Assembly (NCBI GenBank): GCA_050950345.1
Contig: JBMNHK010000007.1
Span: 62,001 to 126,000 of the forward strand
Length of the DNA: 64,000 bases
Source of the DNA: Pelotomaculum_C sp050950345
GTDB taxonomy: Bacteria > Bacillota > Desulfotomaculia > Desulfotomaculales > Pelotomaculaceae
Reading direction: 5' to 3'
Shown piece after piece: positions 17,301 to 23,743 of this stretch. The notes below the pieces were generated by a model. The model worked only from the letters and a program-made list of their open reading frames with translations, was not told the DNA's origin and made no database searches. The position numbers were made by a program, and so were the translations under genes. The stretch's first letter is position 1, and each line of letters starts with the position of its first letter.

Positions 17301-17967
17301 AGGGGGCAGCGCCGCTGTTGCCCGCGCCGAAGATCACGAAAAAATCAGGATGATGCCGCACGAAATCATCCACTTGCGCGGATGTCTCCCCGTAGGTATT
17401 CAGGCCGCCGCCCCAGCCGTCCACATGGATACGTGCGCCGACAGAGTAAGCGGGCCAGAACAAGTCGTAGAGTTTATCCGGCGGGCTGACCCGGCCTTCA
17501 GGATCCAGGAGCCCTTGAAAGTAAATGCTGGCACCCGGAGCCACGCCGCGGAATTTGCCCCCTGAGGCTGCGCCTGTGCCGGCAATGGAAGCCGCCATAT
17601 GGGTGCCGTGTCCGTCGGGGTCATCCGGGATGGCCCGGCCGGCCCAGGACTTGAGCATGACCACCTTGGGCATTTGGCCGGGAGTGCTCTGCAAATCAGG
17701 GTGCAAATCATTGATATCGCCCGTATCCAAACCGCTGTCGGCCAGGGCCACTATCTGCCCTGCCCCTGTCAGGCCGCCGGGAACAACAAAGCCGGGGGCA
17801 TTGACGGCGGCGGCCCCGGTAATGGCTCCGGCTCGATCATTTAGAAGGGAAACAGAATTAATATTTTGGCTATGAAATTGGTAGATAAGGAACAACAGGG
17901 CAAGAGAAGCTGTTAAAAGACAGACAACGCTGCGCACCTTGCCCCGGCAAAAAAACGGCAAACGCAT
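14356..17967 (-). CDS. Subtilisin-like (S8) serine protease with C-terminal SLH motifs
   Basis: 1203 residues from ATG at 17967. Signal/anchor segment about 10-30. Catalytic domain about 65-370 with Asp77 (ALADSGLDTGD), His120 (DGHGTHMAASIAGTG), oxyanion Asn217 (GAGNSG) and Ser307 (QGTSMAAAIAGG). A P-domain-like beta region (VYTISVQGTAVNH) follows, then several hundred residues of beta-rich repeats with a GSRVRVVMGPDGKEI style. The last 160 residues hold about three SLH motifs (FKDAGDIPANC...FKGYPEGSFLPENYLTRAESAVVL; YRDITEIPAWARPAV...GRGDGSFCPDCRITVAELARAM). It should be held on the cell surface through pyruvylated wall polymer made with CsaB. The last motif contains an odd CPDC pair. Confidence 0.93.
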   Translation of the reverse strand: MRLPFFCRGKVRSVVCLLTASLALLFLIYQFHSQNINSVSLLNDRAGAITGAAAVNAPGFVVPGGLTGAGQIVALADSGLDTGDINDLHPDLQSTPGQMPKVVMLKSWAGRAIPDDPDGHGTHMAASIAGTGAASGGKFRGVAPGASIYFQGLLDPEGRVSPPDKLYDLFWPAYSVGARIHVDGWGGGLNTYGETSAQVDDFVRHHPDFFVIFGAGNSGAAPSTITTEANSKNALTVGASELPRPAFVFGTGDAAAVAEFSSRGPAGDGRIKPELLAPASAVISACSSLTDSNLPGYPAYTRMQGTSMAAAIAGGNAALLREYFKKEQGLAVISAALIKATLVNGARVLPVGPSREGFGIIDMAATIISLRENCFQLTDEWVGVAQGENLSYTYEVVDTTAPFKATLAWTDPAAPYTGSTQALVNNLDLVVRTPDGMTYYGNHFLGANSPDRANNVEHVYLPHPVPGVYTISVQGTAVNHNTVSGSSVPLQDFALVCGQAPVRGVVSRVAGDRVYLEQGGVLDISGLPVVNLVDGQVVPGDEEHLFSGASIYRTPARVYLDVDLWRVKAARVLQTGDGYIFTANNPALRTGGYSLAREQAVQVNGQAGSPADLPAGIEIAATVNPFDQKLRQVKASYIEKSGVVDSLAMVGGEQRLTLVGSHSTYTIARDAVVSYEDNYLSIRREDLPFGAGAMGELAELLPGMPVQLRIAPSSGAVEYLTVKRWVALDTVSETDAAGNAIKLQDNEVHRLIPEAPVTKDRAQAALHSVSPGEHVMLTLLPDSGEVLELQAYSRVSYGKAIDFTRSNRTFYYIGDDGAYHGLYLPPDALIYRWGAATNEGAITPGSRVRVVMGPDGKEIRQLDIAETYTAARVFAGYDARDHRLTAAEGASYLATGSTAYLKNGYPVMPQDLRPGEKLNLEYNTSAITGEPVLVKVNAATTAAAPLFTTSLLRLPEGLAVTGQTSAASKVRLWSGSGAAQEIEVDESGRFNLLLPPGDLNGYNFTLVVVDEVTGGVAGRKVELAGGKEGMDAAGIVTAAMGLKASEQAARDLPLTRAAAAKALAGYLGWSEAGSPALTFKDAGDIPANCRLEVAEANRRGIFKGYPEGSFLPENYLTRAESAVVLTGVLRDLGLPRGEAIYLPYRDITEIPAWARPAVAETSSAGLLTGRGDGSFCPDCRITVAELARAMAGLVDYVKSRLLG

Positions 17968-18088
17968 AGAAACCCCCGGTGATTCGTTAGTAAAGTTTGC
18001 TGCTGGCAGCAAATACACTACTACTTCGACGAATTATAGGGATTTCCTGGTTCACCGAAATATTGGTTAATTAAGCTGGCCTTTGTTA

Positions 18089-19120
18089 TTAGACGATCTT
18101 TTTGAAACCCTTGCCCCTGCCCGCAGAGCTCAACACGTTCAAATTGCCGAGAGCTATACTGGTACCCTTGGCCACACAGGAAAGAGGGTCATCGGCGATG
18201 AATACCGGCAGGCCGGTCTCTTTGCTGATCAAGCGATCCATACCGTCAAGCAGGGCGCCGCCACCGGTCATGATAATACCGCTGTTGATTATGTCGGCAG
18301 CCAGCTCCGGCGCAGTGCACTCCAACACCTCTTTGACCCCGGCCACCACCAGCTCCAGTGTCTCTTTGATAGCTTCATGTACCTGCCGCTGGGTTACCAC
18401 CACTGCTCTGGGCAGGCCGGAAAGCATGTCCCGCCCCTTGATCTCCATCTCCTTATCTGCGGCTTCGGGCAGGTAAGCTGTGCCAATATCCACTTTTAAC
18501 TCTTCGGCGGTCTGCTCACCGATGGCCAGGTTATATTCCTTGCGGATATAGCGCACTATAGCTTCGTCGAATCTGTCACCACCGACACGCAGCGATTTGC
18601 TGCAAACAATCCCTCCCAGGGAGAGCACCGCAATATCGGTAGTCCCGCCGCCAATATCTATGATCATGGAACCGCTTGGCTGGGCAATATTCACTCCTGC
18701 TCCCAGAGCCGCTGCCAGGGGCTCCTCAATCAAGTGGGCTTCCTTGGCCCCGGCCTGTATAGCCGCCTGGCGCACCGCCCGCTCCTCGACACCGGTTACA
18801 CCGGAAGGGATGCATACCATCAGGCGCGGGCGGAAAAACAACTTGCGGTTCCCGTCTACCTTGCTAATGAAATAACGGAGCATCTTTTCAGTAACGTCAT
18901 AATCAGCGATCACCCCGTCGCGGAGCGGACGAATGGCGATGATGTTGCCGGGTGTACGCCCCAGCATCCGCCTGGCTTCAGAGCCAACCGCGATGACCTG
19001 CCCGCTGTCCCTGTCTATAGCCACAACGGTAGGCTCCTGCAGTACAATATCTTTTCCTTTAACACAAACCAGCACGTTGGCTGTACCCAGATCAACTCCT
19101 ATATCTGTTCCGCCAATCAT
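18089..19120 (-). CDS. mbl: MreB-like rod-shape protein Mbl
   Basis: 343 residues from ATG at 19120 (AAGGGGA upstream). Actin-fold motifs: DIGVDLGTANVLVCVKG (phosphate 1), IIDIGGGTTDIAVLSLGG (phosphate 2), LIEEPLAAALGAG (connect 1), IIMTGGGALLDGMDRLISKETGLPV (adenosine). It forms membrane-bound filaments that guide side-wall synthesis. Position next to spoIIID is the hallmark of Mbl in Bacillus, which is why I prefer mbl over mreB or mreBH. It is probably expressed from its own promoter or with spoIIID. Confidence 0.93.
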   Translation of the reverse strand: MIGGTDIGVDLGTANVLVCVKGKDIVLQEPTVVAIDRDSGQVIAVGSEARRMLGRTPGNIIAIRPLRDGVIADYDVTEKMLRYFISKVDGNRKLFFRPRLMVCIPSGVTGVEERAVRQAAIQAGAKEAHLIEEPLAAALGAGVNIAQPSGSMIIDIGGGTTDIAVLSLGGIVCSKSLRVGGDRFDEAIVRYIRKEYNLAIGEQTAEELKVDIGTAYLPEAADKEMEIKGRDMLSGLPRAVVVTQRQVHEAIKETLELVVAGVKEVLECTAPELAADIINSGIIMTGGGALLDGMDRLISKETGLPVFIADDPLSCVAKGTSIALGNLNVLSSAGRGKGFKKIV

Positions 19121-19265
19121 TAGCTTGTCCCCTTTCACTTAACAAAGAAATGAGCCAACCCTTCAGCTCAAAAAAACCCAAAAACTGCTGCCCGGATCCC
19201 CCTGGCAAAGGTTTCCGGCTTAGCAAAGATATATTCTACCCGGTTAGCCAAAATTCCTGTGCTTG

Positions 19266-19517
19266 TTATGCCAGATCTTTATATTTTCTCCTGGTGGCTT
19301 CGCCCCCGCGCAGGTGGCGCTCCGCTTTATTATATTCCAATATGACCTTAACCTGGCGGGCCAACTGCTTGTTTAACGAGGGTAGACGCTCGGTCATGTC
19401 CTTGTGGACAGTGGATTTGCTAACCTGAAACACCTGGGCCGCCTGTCTGACCGTAGCCTGTGTCTCCAGGATATAATTGCAGATCTCCAGAACCCGCTTT
19501 TGAATATATTCCTGCAC
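19266..19517 (-). CDS. spoIIID: Stage III sporulation transcriptional regulator SpoIIID
   Basis: 83 residues, the usual size. MQEYIQKRVLEICNYILETQATVRQAAQVF followed by the helix-turn-helix VSKSTVHKDMTERL and KVILEYNKAERHLRGGEATRRKYK are close to the family throughout. SpoIIID is the small DNA-binding regulator of the sigma-E mother-cell programme. GTG start; the Shine-Dalgarno GGGAGG lies eight bases upstream but can be fully paired in a hairpin (see 19522-19603), suggesting translation control. The mbl gene follows. Confidence 0.97.
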   Translation of the reverse strand: MQEYIQKRVLEICNYILETQATVRQAAQVFQVSKSTVHKDMTERLPSLNKQLARQVKVILEYNKAERHLRGGEATRRKYKDLA

Positions 19518-19521
19518 TTAG

Positions 19522-19603
19522 CCAACCTCCCACGCTATGGAAGTTGGAAGTTGGAGGCTGTGAATACTGGCATATATAAAAAGGAACTTTGAGACCAACT
19601 TCC
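19522..19603 (-). promoter_or_regulatory. Possible RNA switch masking the spoIIID ribosome-binding site
   Basis: On the minus strand the order is GGAAGTTGG (19603-19595), CCAACTTCC (19554-19546), CCAACTTCC (19547-19539), then GGAGGTTGG (19530-19522), which contains the Shine-Dalgarno of spoIIID. The third segment pairs with the last over 9 bp (one G-U) with an 8-base loop. The first pairs perfectly with the second or third, which could free the ribosome site. Confidence 0.55.
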
Positions 19604-19610
19604 CTTCTAA
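19583..19610 (+). promoter_or_regulatory. Third match to the ECF-type promoter, plus strand
   Basis: GGAACTT (19583-19589), 16 bp, TCTAA (19606-19610) on the plus strand. It would transcribe away from spoIIID toward the hairpin at 19709-19735 and the 3' end of spoIID (antisense). No ORF follows. The -35 partly overlaps the repeat-rich leader, so it may be coincidence. Confidence 0.35.
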
Positions 19611-19708
19611 TATATATGCGCCCCGGACCTGGAAATACGTTTATCTGCAAGAACTCCATCTAGAAGGTATTTCCTCTAAGTTGGCCAATTGCAAAACCGT
19701 TTATTTTA

Positions 19709-19735
19709 TGTGGGTGCGACGGGATCGCACCCACA
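19709..19735. repeat. Perfect 11-bp inverted repeat without a T-tail
   Basis: TGTGGGTGCGA and its complement around CGGGA. On either strand the 3' side is A-rich rather than T-rich, so it is not a standard terminator. It lies just past the spoIID stop. Confidence 0.6.
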
Positions 19736-19877
19736 AAAATATGCCTTATTTATAATTCTTGTTTTAGAAATTACGGGATTTCATTATTCCCATGCAGCAC
19801 TTAATTCTTCATATTTCATTTGGTTGGGCCTTCTTTTGTTTTGTAGTGTTCAGAAATAGCGCTTTATTTATCTGCAG

Positions 19878-20855
19878 TTAGTGTTGCTGGAGCAGGTTTT
19901 CTATCTCCATCACTTCCACCCCGCTGTAGTAATGCCCAAGGATCGTCCGGTAGTCATAGCCATGTTTGGCCATACCACTGGCGCCGTACTGACACATACC
20001 CACCCCGTGGCCGTGGCCTGTAGTGGTGATACTGATGGAACCGGCTTCCTGCTTCCAGGTAAAATTGGTTGAGCGCAGGCCCAGAAGCTCTCTGAATGTA
20101 GTAGCTGAAATTTCCCGGTCGCCTATAACCAGTTCTTTAGGCCGGCCCGTGGAGGTCCTCTGCAGCACTCTAATCCCGTCACCAGCGCTGTTGCCGGAAA
20201 CCGGCACAACCGCCAGGCTGGTGCCCAGAGCCTGATCAAACTGCTCCAGGCTGATGGAAACCCGCCGGACCGACTGGGGATTGTCCTCATAAGGGCAGGT
20301 AACACTGCGCAAATAGGGCAGCTGAAACGCCCAGACGTCTTCGGAGTTTTCCGTCCGGCCCCCGCAGGCGGCGTGGTAAGCCGGATCAATCAGCTGCCCC
20401 TGGTAGGTCAGCACCTCGCCTCTGGTTTCGTCCACCGCTGCTTTCACTTGGTAGAAATATTTATAATACGGCAAAGTCCCCCATTTTTGTTTCAGCTCCT
20501 CTCTGGATAACCAGGCCTGACCATGCCGGTGATCATTGCACAGATCGGCGCCCTGATGCAAGGGGTTAGCCACACCGCCCCCAATCAACCGTTTGACCGC
20601 ATAGGTCCGGGCTGCTACCGCCTGGGCCTTTAAGGCTTCAGCAGGAAATTCCGCCGGCATTTCCGCCGCCACCACTCCAATCAGGTATTCCTCCAGGGGC
20701 AGTTTTATTACCCTGTCCGTATCGTGCAGATACAACCTGATTGTGCTTGTATTAGCGCCTATTGCAGCCGGGGCCCGGCCTGCCCCCTGTATTAAAGGCA
20801 GGAGAGAGAGCAGTGCTGCTGTCAATAAGAAAGTACCAATTATTAACCGGCGCAT
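19878..20855 (-). CDS. spoIID: Stage II sporulation protein D (SpoIID)
   Basis: 325 residues from ATG at 20855 (a GTG three codons earlier is possible). N-terminal membrane segment, then the SpoIID/LytB domain: LPLEEYLIGVVAAEMPAEFPAEALKAQAVAARTYAV, including the catalytic-type Glu, and PAYHAACGGRTENSEDVWAF, followed by the C-terminal GHGVGMCQYGASGMAKHGYDYRTILGHYY. SpoIID is a lytic transglycosylase that works with SpoIIM and SpoIIP in engulfment. It follows murA, as in Bacillus. The promoter region has both a TTGACA-type site and a large palindrome. Confidence 0.96.
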   Translation of the reverse strand: MRRLIIGTFLLTAALLSLLPLIQGAGRAPAAIGANTSTIRLYLHDTDRVIKLPLEEYLIGVVAAEMPAEFPAEALKAQAVAARTYAVKRLIGGGVANPLHQGADLCNDHRHGQAWLSREELKQKWGTLPYYKYFYQVKAAVDETRGEVLTYQGQLIDPAYHAACGGRTENSEDVWAFQLPYLRSVTCPYEDNPQSVRRVSISLEQFDQALGTSLAVVPVSGNSAGDGIRVLQRTSTGRPKELVIGDREISATTFRELLGLRSTNFTWKQEAGSISITTTGHGHGVGMCQYGASGMAKHGYDYRTILGHYYSGVEVMEIENLLQQH

Positions 20856-20901
20856 TGAACCCACCCCGCACTCTCATAAAGTATGTGTTAAATGTATATT
20901 T

Positions 20902-20930
20902 ACCATATGGTATATTATACCATATGTCAA
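20902..20930 (-). promoter_or_regulatory. Promoter with overlapping 23-bp palindrome upstream of spoIID
   Basis: Minus strand TTGACA (20930-20925), 17 bp, TATGGT (20907-20902). Across it lies CATATGGTATA / TATACCATATG (20904-20926) with one central base, a perfect two-fold palindrome covering the spacer and most of the -10. A CATACTTT at 20885-20878 resembles a sigma-E -10. Repressor operator plus alternate promoter is an inference. Confidence 0.5.
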
Positions 20931-20950
20931 CAATCAACTAACTGGAAAGA

Positions 20951-20978
20951 AAAAATACTCCTGATGGGGCATCAGGAG
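20951..20978 (-). terminator. Terminator of murA
   Basis: Stem CTCCTGATG / CATCAGGAG with a 3-base loop, followed on the minus strand by TATTTTTTC. It lies 13 bases after the murA stop. Confidence 0.93.
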
Positions 20979-20990
20979 CGCGGTGTAGCA

Positions 20991-22250
20991 TCAGCCGGCA
21001 GCTGTAGCTGTCCGCCGAATATGGGCGCCTAAACTTCTTAATTTTTCCTCCAGGCGGTCATAGCCGCGGTCGATATGGAAGACATTGCTGATCTCCGTAA
21101 TGCCCTGGGCCGCCAGACCTGCCAGCACCAGGGCAGCGCCGGCCCGCAAATCAGTTGCCTTAACAGGCGCGGCGGTTAAACCTGCACTCCCCTGTACCAC
21201 GGCAGTGTGCCCTTCCAGCTTTATTTTTGCCCCCATGCGTTTAAGTTCAAAGGCGTGCATAAACCTGTTTTCAAAAATTGTTTCCGTAACGATACTGGTT
21301 CCTCTGGCCAGACAGAGGAGCGCCATCATTTGCGGTTGCATATCTGTTGGGAAACCAGGATAAGGCATTGTTTTGATGTTAACGGCGCGCAAATCGCCAT
21401 TACCCACAACCCTGATCCCGTTGTCCTCTTCCTCCACCCTGACCCCGGCCTCGCGGAGCTTGGCGGTAACCGGCTTAAGGTGCTCGCAGATGACGTTGTT
21501 TACCAGCACATCCCCGCCGGTTATGGCTGCCGCCGTCAAAAATGTACCGGCCTCGATCCGGTCCGGGATAATGGTATGCGCTGTCCCGTTGAGCCGGGAC
21601 ACCCCCTCCACCTTGATTACCTTTGTGCCGGCGCCTTTGATCCTGGCTCCCATGGCATTGAGAAAGTTAGCCAGATCGACAATCTCCGGTTCTACGGCAG
21701 CGTTTTCGATAACTGTGCTGCCTTTTGCCAGAGTAGCCGCCATAAGGATATTTTCTGTAGCCCCCACGCTGGGAAAATCAAGATAGATCCTGCTGCCTCT
21801 AAGCCTTCCCGCCACCGCTTCGATACAGCCGTGTCCGTAGATAATCTCAGCGCCCAGGGCTTTAAAACCCTTCAGGTGCAGATCAATAGGCCTGGCGCCG
21901 ATAGCGCAGCCGCCGGGCAAAGGTATCACCGCCCGGCCGCCGCGAGCCAACAGGGGCCCCAGCACGAGAAAAGAAGCGCGCATCAGCCGCACATACTCGT
22001 AAGGCGCCTCTACATCCGTCAGATCGGGGACGGAAATGGTGATATCATTGTTGCTGCGGACCACGCGGGCGCCCAAATGCTCAATCACCCGGCAGATGCT
22101 GTTTACATCGGCCAGGTGGGGAATATCCTGCAAGGTACAGGGGCCTTCCGACAATAAGCTTGCCGCGATAACCGGCAGTACGGCATTTTTGGCGCTGCTT
22201 ACTTTTACCGTTCCTTTTAATGGGATGCCGCCCTGGATGACTAGTTTCAC
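20991..22250 (-). CDS. murA: UDP-N-acetylglucosamine 1-carboxyvinyltransferase (MurA)
   Basis: 419 residues, full family length. The first committed step of peptidoglycan synthesis: transfer of enolpyruvate from PEP to UDP-GlcNAc. Motifs: GTVKVSSAKNAVLPVIAASLL, the catalytic loop LPGGCAIGARPIDLHLKG with Cys115 (the fosfomycin target), and the FPTDMQPQMMALL substrate site. Two inverted alpha/beta halves are visible. Next to ywmB and spoIID as in the murAA locus of Bacillus. ywmB ends 15 bases upstream of the murA start. Confidence 0.97.
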   Translation of the reverse strand: MKLVIQGGIPLKGTVKVSSAKNAVLPVIAASLLSEGPCTLQDIPHLADVNSICRVIEHLGARVVRSNNDITISVPDLTDVEAPYEYVRLMRASFLVLGPLLARGGRAVIPLPGGCAIGARPIDLHLKGFKALGAEIIYGHGCIEAVAGRLRGSRIYLDFPSVGATENILMAATLAKGSTVIENAAVEPEIVDLANFLNAMGARIKGAGTKVIKVEGVSRLNGTAHTIIPDRIEAGTFLTAAAITGGDVLVNNVICEHLKPVTAKLREAGVRVEEEDNGIRVVGNGDLRAVNIKTMPYPGFPTDMQPQMMALLCLARGTSIVTETIFENRFMHAFELKRMGAKIKLEGHTAVVQGSAGLTAAPVKATDLRAGAALVLAGLAAQGITEISNVFHIDRGYDRLEEKLRSLGAHIRRTATAAG

Positions 22251-22265
22251 CGGATTATCCCCCGC

Positions 22266-23051
22266 TTAATATTCGGTGTAAATAACCGGGGAGGCCACAT
22301 AAACATAGGTGGCCTGTTCCTGCTGGTCACTGCGCAAAGCTACATTCAGGTTGACCTCTTTATCCCCGTAGCGCAAACCCGCCGGCAAACCGGCGCTTTG
22401 GCCGGTAATGCTCACCAGGTTATCTTTAACTGTCTTTTCCTGAATGCTGGCGCCGGCCACCTCCATGGCTGACTCAGCCCTGGCCGCCAGTTCCGCCTGC
22501 TCCAAAGCCCCATTGATTTTGCCGGTGTAAGTCAAGGCTACGTGTTCTTCAGAGCTGAAGGAGAGCAGGGCTTTGCGGAGCTTATTTTTCGCCAGGCTTG
22601 CCCTGGCCGGTCCGGTTTCCATACTGACCATTATATGAGTGGCTTTTTGATCCGGCATCAGTTCCAGGGACTGAGCCATGACCACCACGCGATTACCGCC
22701 TTCCCAGGTCCCCTGCAATTTCACCCCCCTGGCATATGCATTCTCCCATTGTTCCAGCTCGCTACCTGCCGTATCGGCCTGCAAAGCAACCGCTGTATCT
22801 ACAACCAGAGCATCAAGGTTAAGCTCCCTGGTTTCGTTGACTCTTGCCCAGCCCGTGACGTTGACTGATTCTAATTGGGCTCCGCATTGCTTCAGCAAAG
22901 AGAAAAGGGCCCGCTCCTCCCGGTAGGAGGCCGCCATTTCCAGGAGCAGGGGCCCCAGTACCGCTAGAGACAAAACCAATAACAATCCTAACAGGCAAAC
23001 CTGGACAAATTTTCCTTTAGGTATATTATTCCACCGCAGACTTTTCAACAT
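22266..23051 (-). CDS. ywmB: YwmB family protein (TATA-box-binding-like fold)
   Basis: 261 residues from ATG at 23051 (GGAGG eight bases upstream). A longer open frame runs back into the repeat array and is rejected. One N-terminal membrane segment (about 14-37) and an exported two-domain body with SVNVTGWARVNETR and a C-terminal NLVSITGQSAGLPAGLRYGDKEVNLNVALR. YwmB-type proteins sit between atpC and murA in Bacillus; function is unknown, perhaps envelope-related. The position here matches exactly. Confidence 0.8.
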   Translation of the reverse strand: MLKSLRWNNIPKGKFVQVCLLGLLLVLSLAVLGPLLLEMAASYREERALFSLLKQCGAQLESVNVTGWARVNETRELNLDALVVDTAVALQADTAGSELEQWENAYARGVKLQGTWEGGNRVVVMAQSLELMPDQKATHIMVSMETGPARASLAKNKLRKALLSFSSEEHVALTYTGKINGALEQAELAARAESAMEVAGASIQEKTVKDNLVSITGQSAGLPAGLRYGDKEVNLNVALRSDQQEQATYVYVASPVIYTEY

Positions 23052-23130
23052 CAATAAAACCTCCGCATTATGGCTCAGGCATTTTAATGATTTTAATGCT
23101 ATTATTTCCATTAATTTCACCCGCCATACC

Positions 23131-23260
23131 TGACACGGGGGTTGACACAGGGGGTTGACACAGGGGGTTGACACAGGGGGACGGTTCCTTTGTGTCAGAC
23201 ACAGGGGGACGGTTCCTTTGTGTCAAAAAAGTGACACAAAGGAACCGTCCCCCTGTGTCA
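23131..23260. repeat. REP-like palindromic repeat array
   Basis: Three copies of a 12-13 bp unit TGACAC(A)GGGGGT at 23131, 23143 and 23156 lead into two direct copies of a 28-29 bp element (23169-23197, 23198-23225) that begins GACACAGGGGGACGG and ends TTCCTTTGTGTC. An inverted copy lies at 23232-23260. The last two copies form a perfect 28-bp inverted repeat with a 6-base loop. Each copy also has GACACA/TGTGTC at its ends. Elements with this GGGGACGGTTC core are scattered in Firmicute genomes and look like REP sequences. Confidence 0.85.
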
Positions 23261-23261
23261 A

Positions 23262-23296
23262 AAACAAAAAGATCCGGAGCGTGTTTGCTCCGGATC
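23262..23296 (-). terminator. Terminator of the ATP synthase operon
   Basis: Perfect 10-bp stem GATCCGGAGC and its complement, 6-base loop, followed on the minus strand by TTTTTGTTTTTG. It lies 23 bases past the atpC stop. Confidence 0.95.
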
Positions 23297-23318
23297 CCGG
23301 ATAGAATACCTTTTTATC

Positions 23319-23726
23319 TTATTTATCTTCGGCTGCTTTAAGGCGTATGATCGCTCGCTTGAGAGCCAGCTCAGCCCGTACGGTATCAAGGTTTTCCTTT
23401 TTTTGAGCAAGCCTCTCCTCGGCTCTTTGCTTAGCCTGCTGGGCCCGCGCTATGTCGATGCTTTCAGCCCGCTCGGCTGTGGTAGCAAGGACAGTAACCC
23501 TGCTGGCCCGGACTTCCAAAAATCCGCCGGTTACGACAATCTTAAACCATTGATTACCCTGCTGAATTCTCAGAATGCCGATGTTGAGAGAGGTGATCAG
23601 TGGGGCGTGACCCGGCAGGATACCCAGCTCACCGTCAGCGCCCGGAGCAACCAGAAAGTCCACGTCCTCGCTGAAAACCTTCTTCTGAGGAGTAACGATT
23701 TCCAGTCGTAGGCTTTTTTCCGACAT
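23319..23726 (-). CDS. atpC: ATP synthase epsilon subunit
   Basis: 135 residues from ATG (GGGAG upstream; a longer frame adds three residues). N-terminal beta-barrel with FLVAPGADGELGILPGHAPLITSL and a C-terminal two-helix hairpin (RAQQAKQRAEERLAQKKENLDTVRAELALKRAIIRLKAA). It is the rotor-stalk subunit that couples and inhibits F1. Last gene of the atp operon. Confidence 0.97.
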   Translation of the reverse strand: MSEKSLRLEIVTPQKKVFSEDVDFLVAPGADGELGILPGHAPLITSLNIGILRIQQGNQWFKIVVTGGFLEVRASRVTVLATTAERAESIDIARAQQAKQRAEERLAQKKENLDTVRAELALKRAIIRLKAAEDK

Positions 23727-23743
23727 ACTGCGCACTCCCTCTC

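Larger units (their letters stand above)
19518..19877. other. Gene-free region between spoIID and spoIIID
   Basis: No ORF of note in 360 bases. It contains the spoIIID leader with mutually exclusive pairing segments (19522-19603), a plus-strand ECF-type promoter match (19583-19610), and a perfect 11-bp hairpin at 19709-19735 without a T-tail. An A/T-rich stretch runs from 19736 to the end of spoIID. Confidence 0.6.

Noticed and set aside
21207..22157. 316-codon plus-strand frame
   Set aside because: Antisense to murA.
23131..23168. Short direct repeats as a CRISPR start
   Set aside because: Units are 12-13 bp with no spacers; they are partial copies of the palindromic element.
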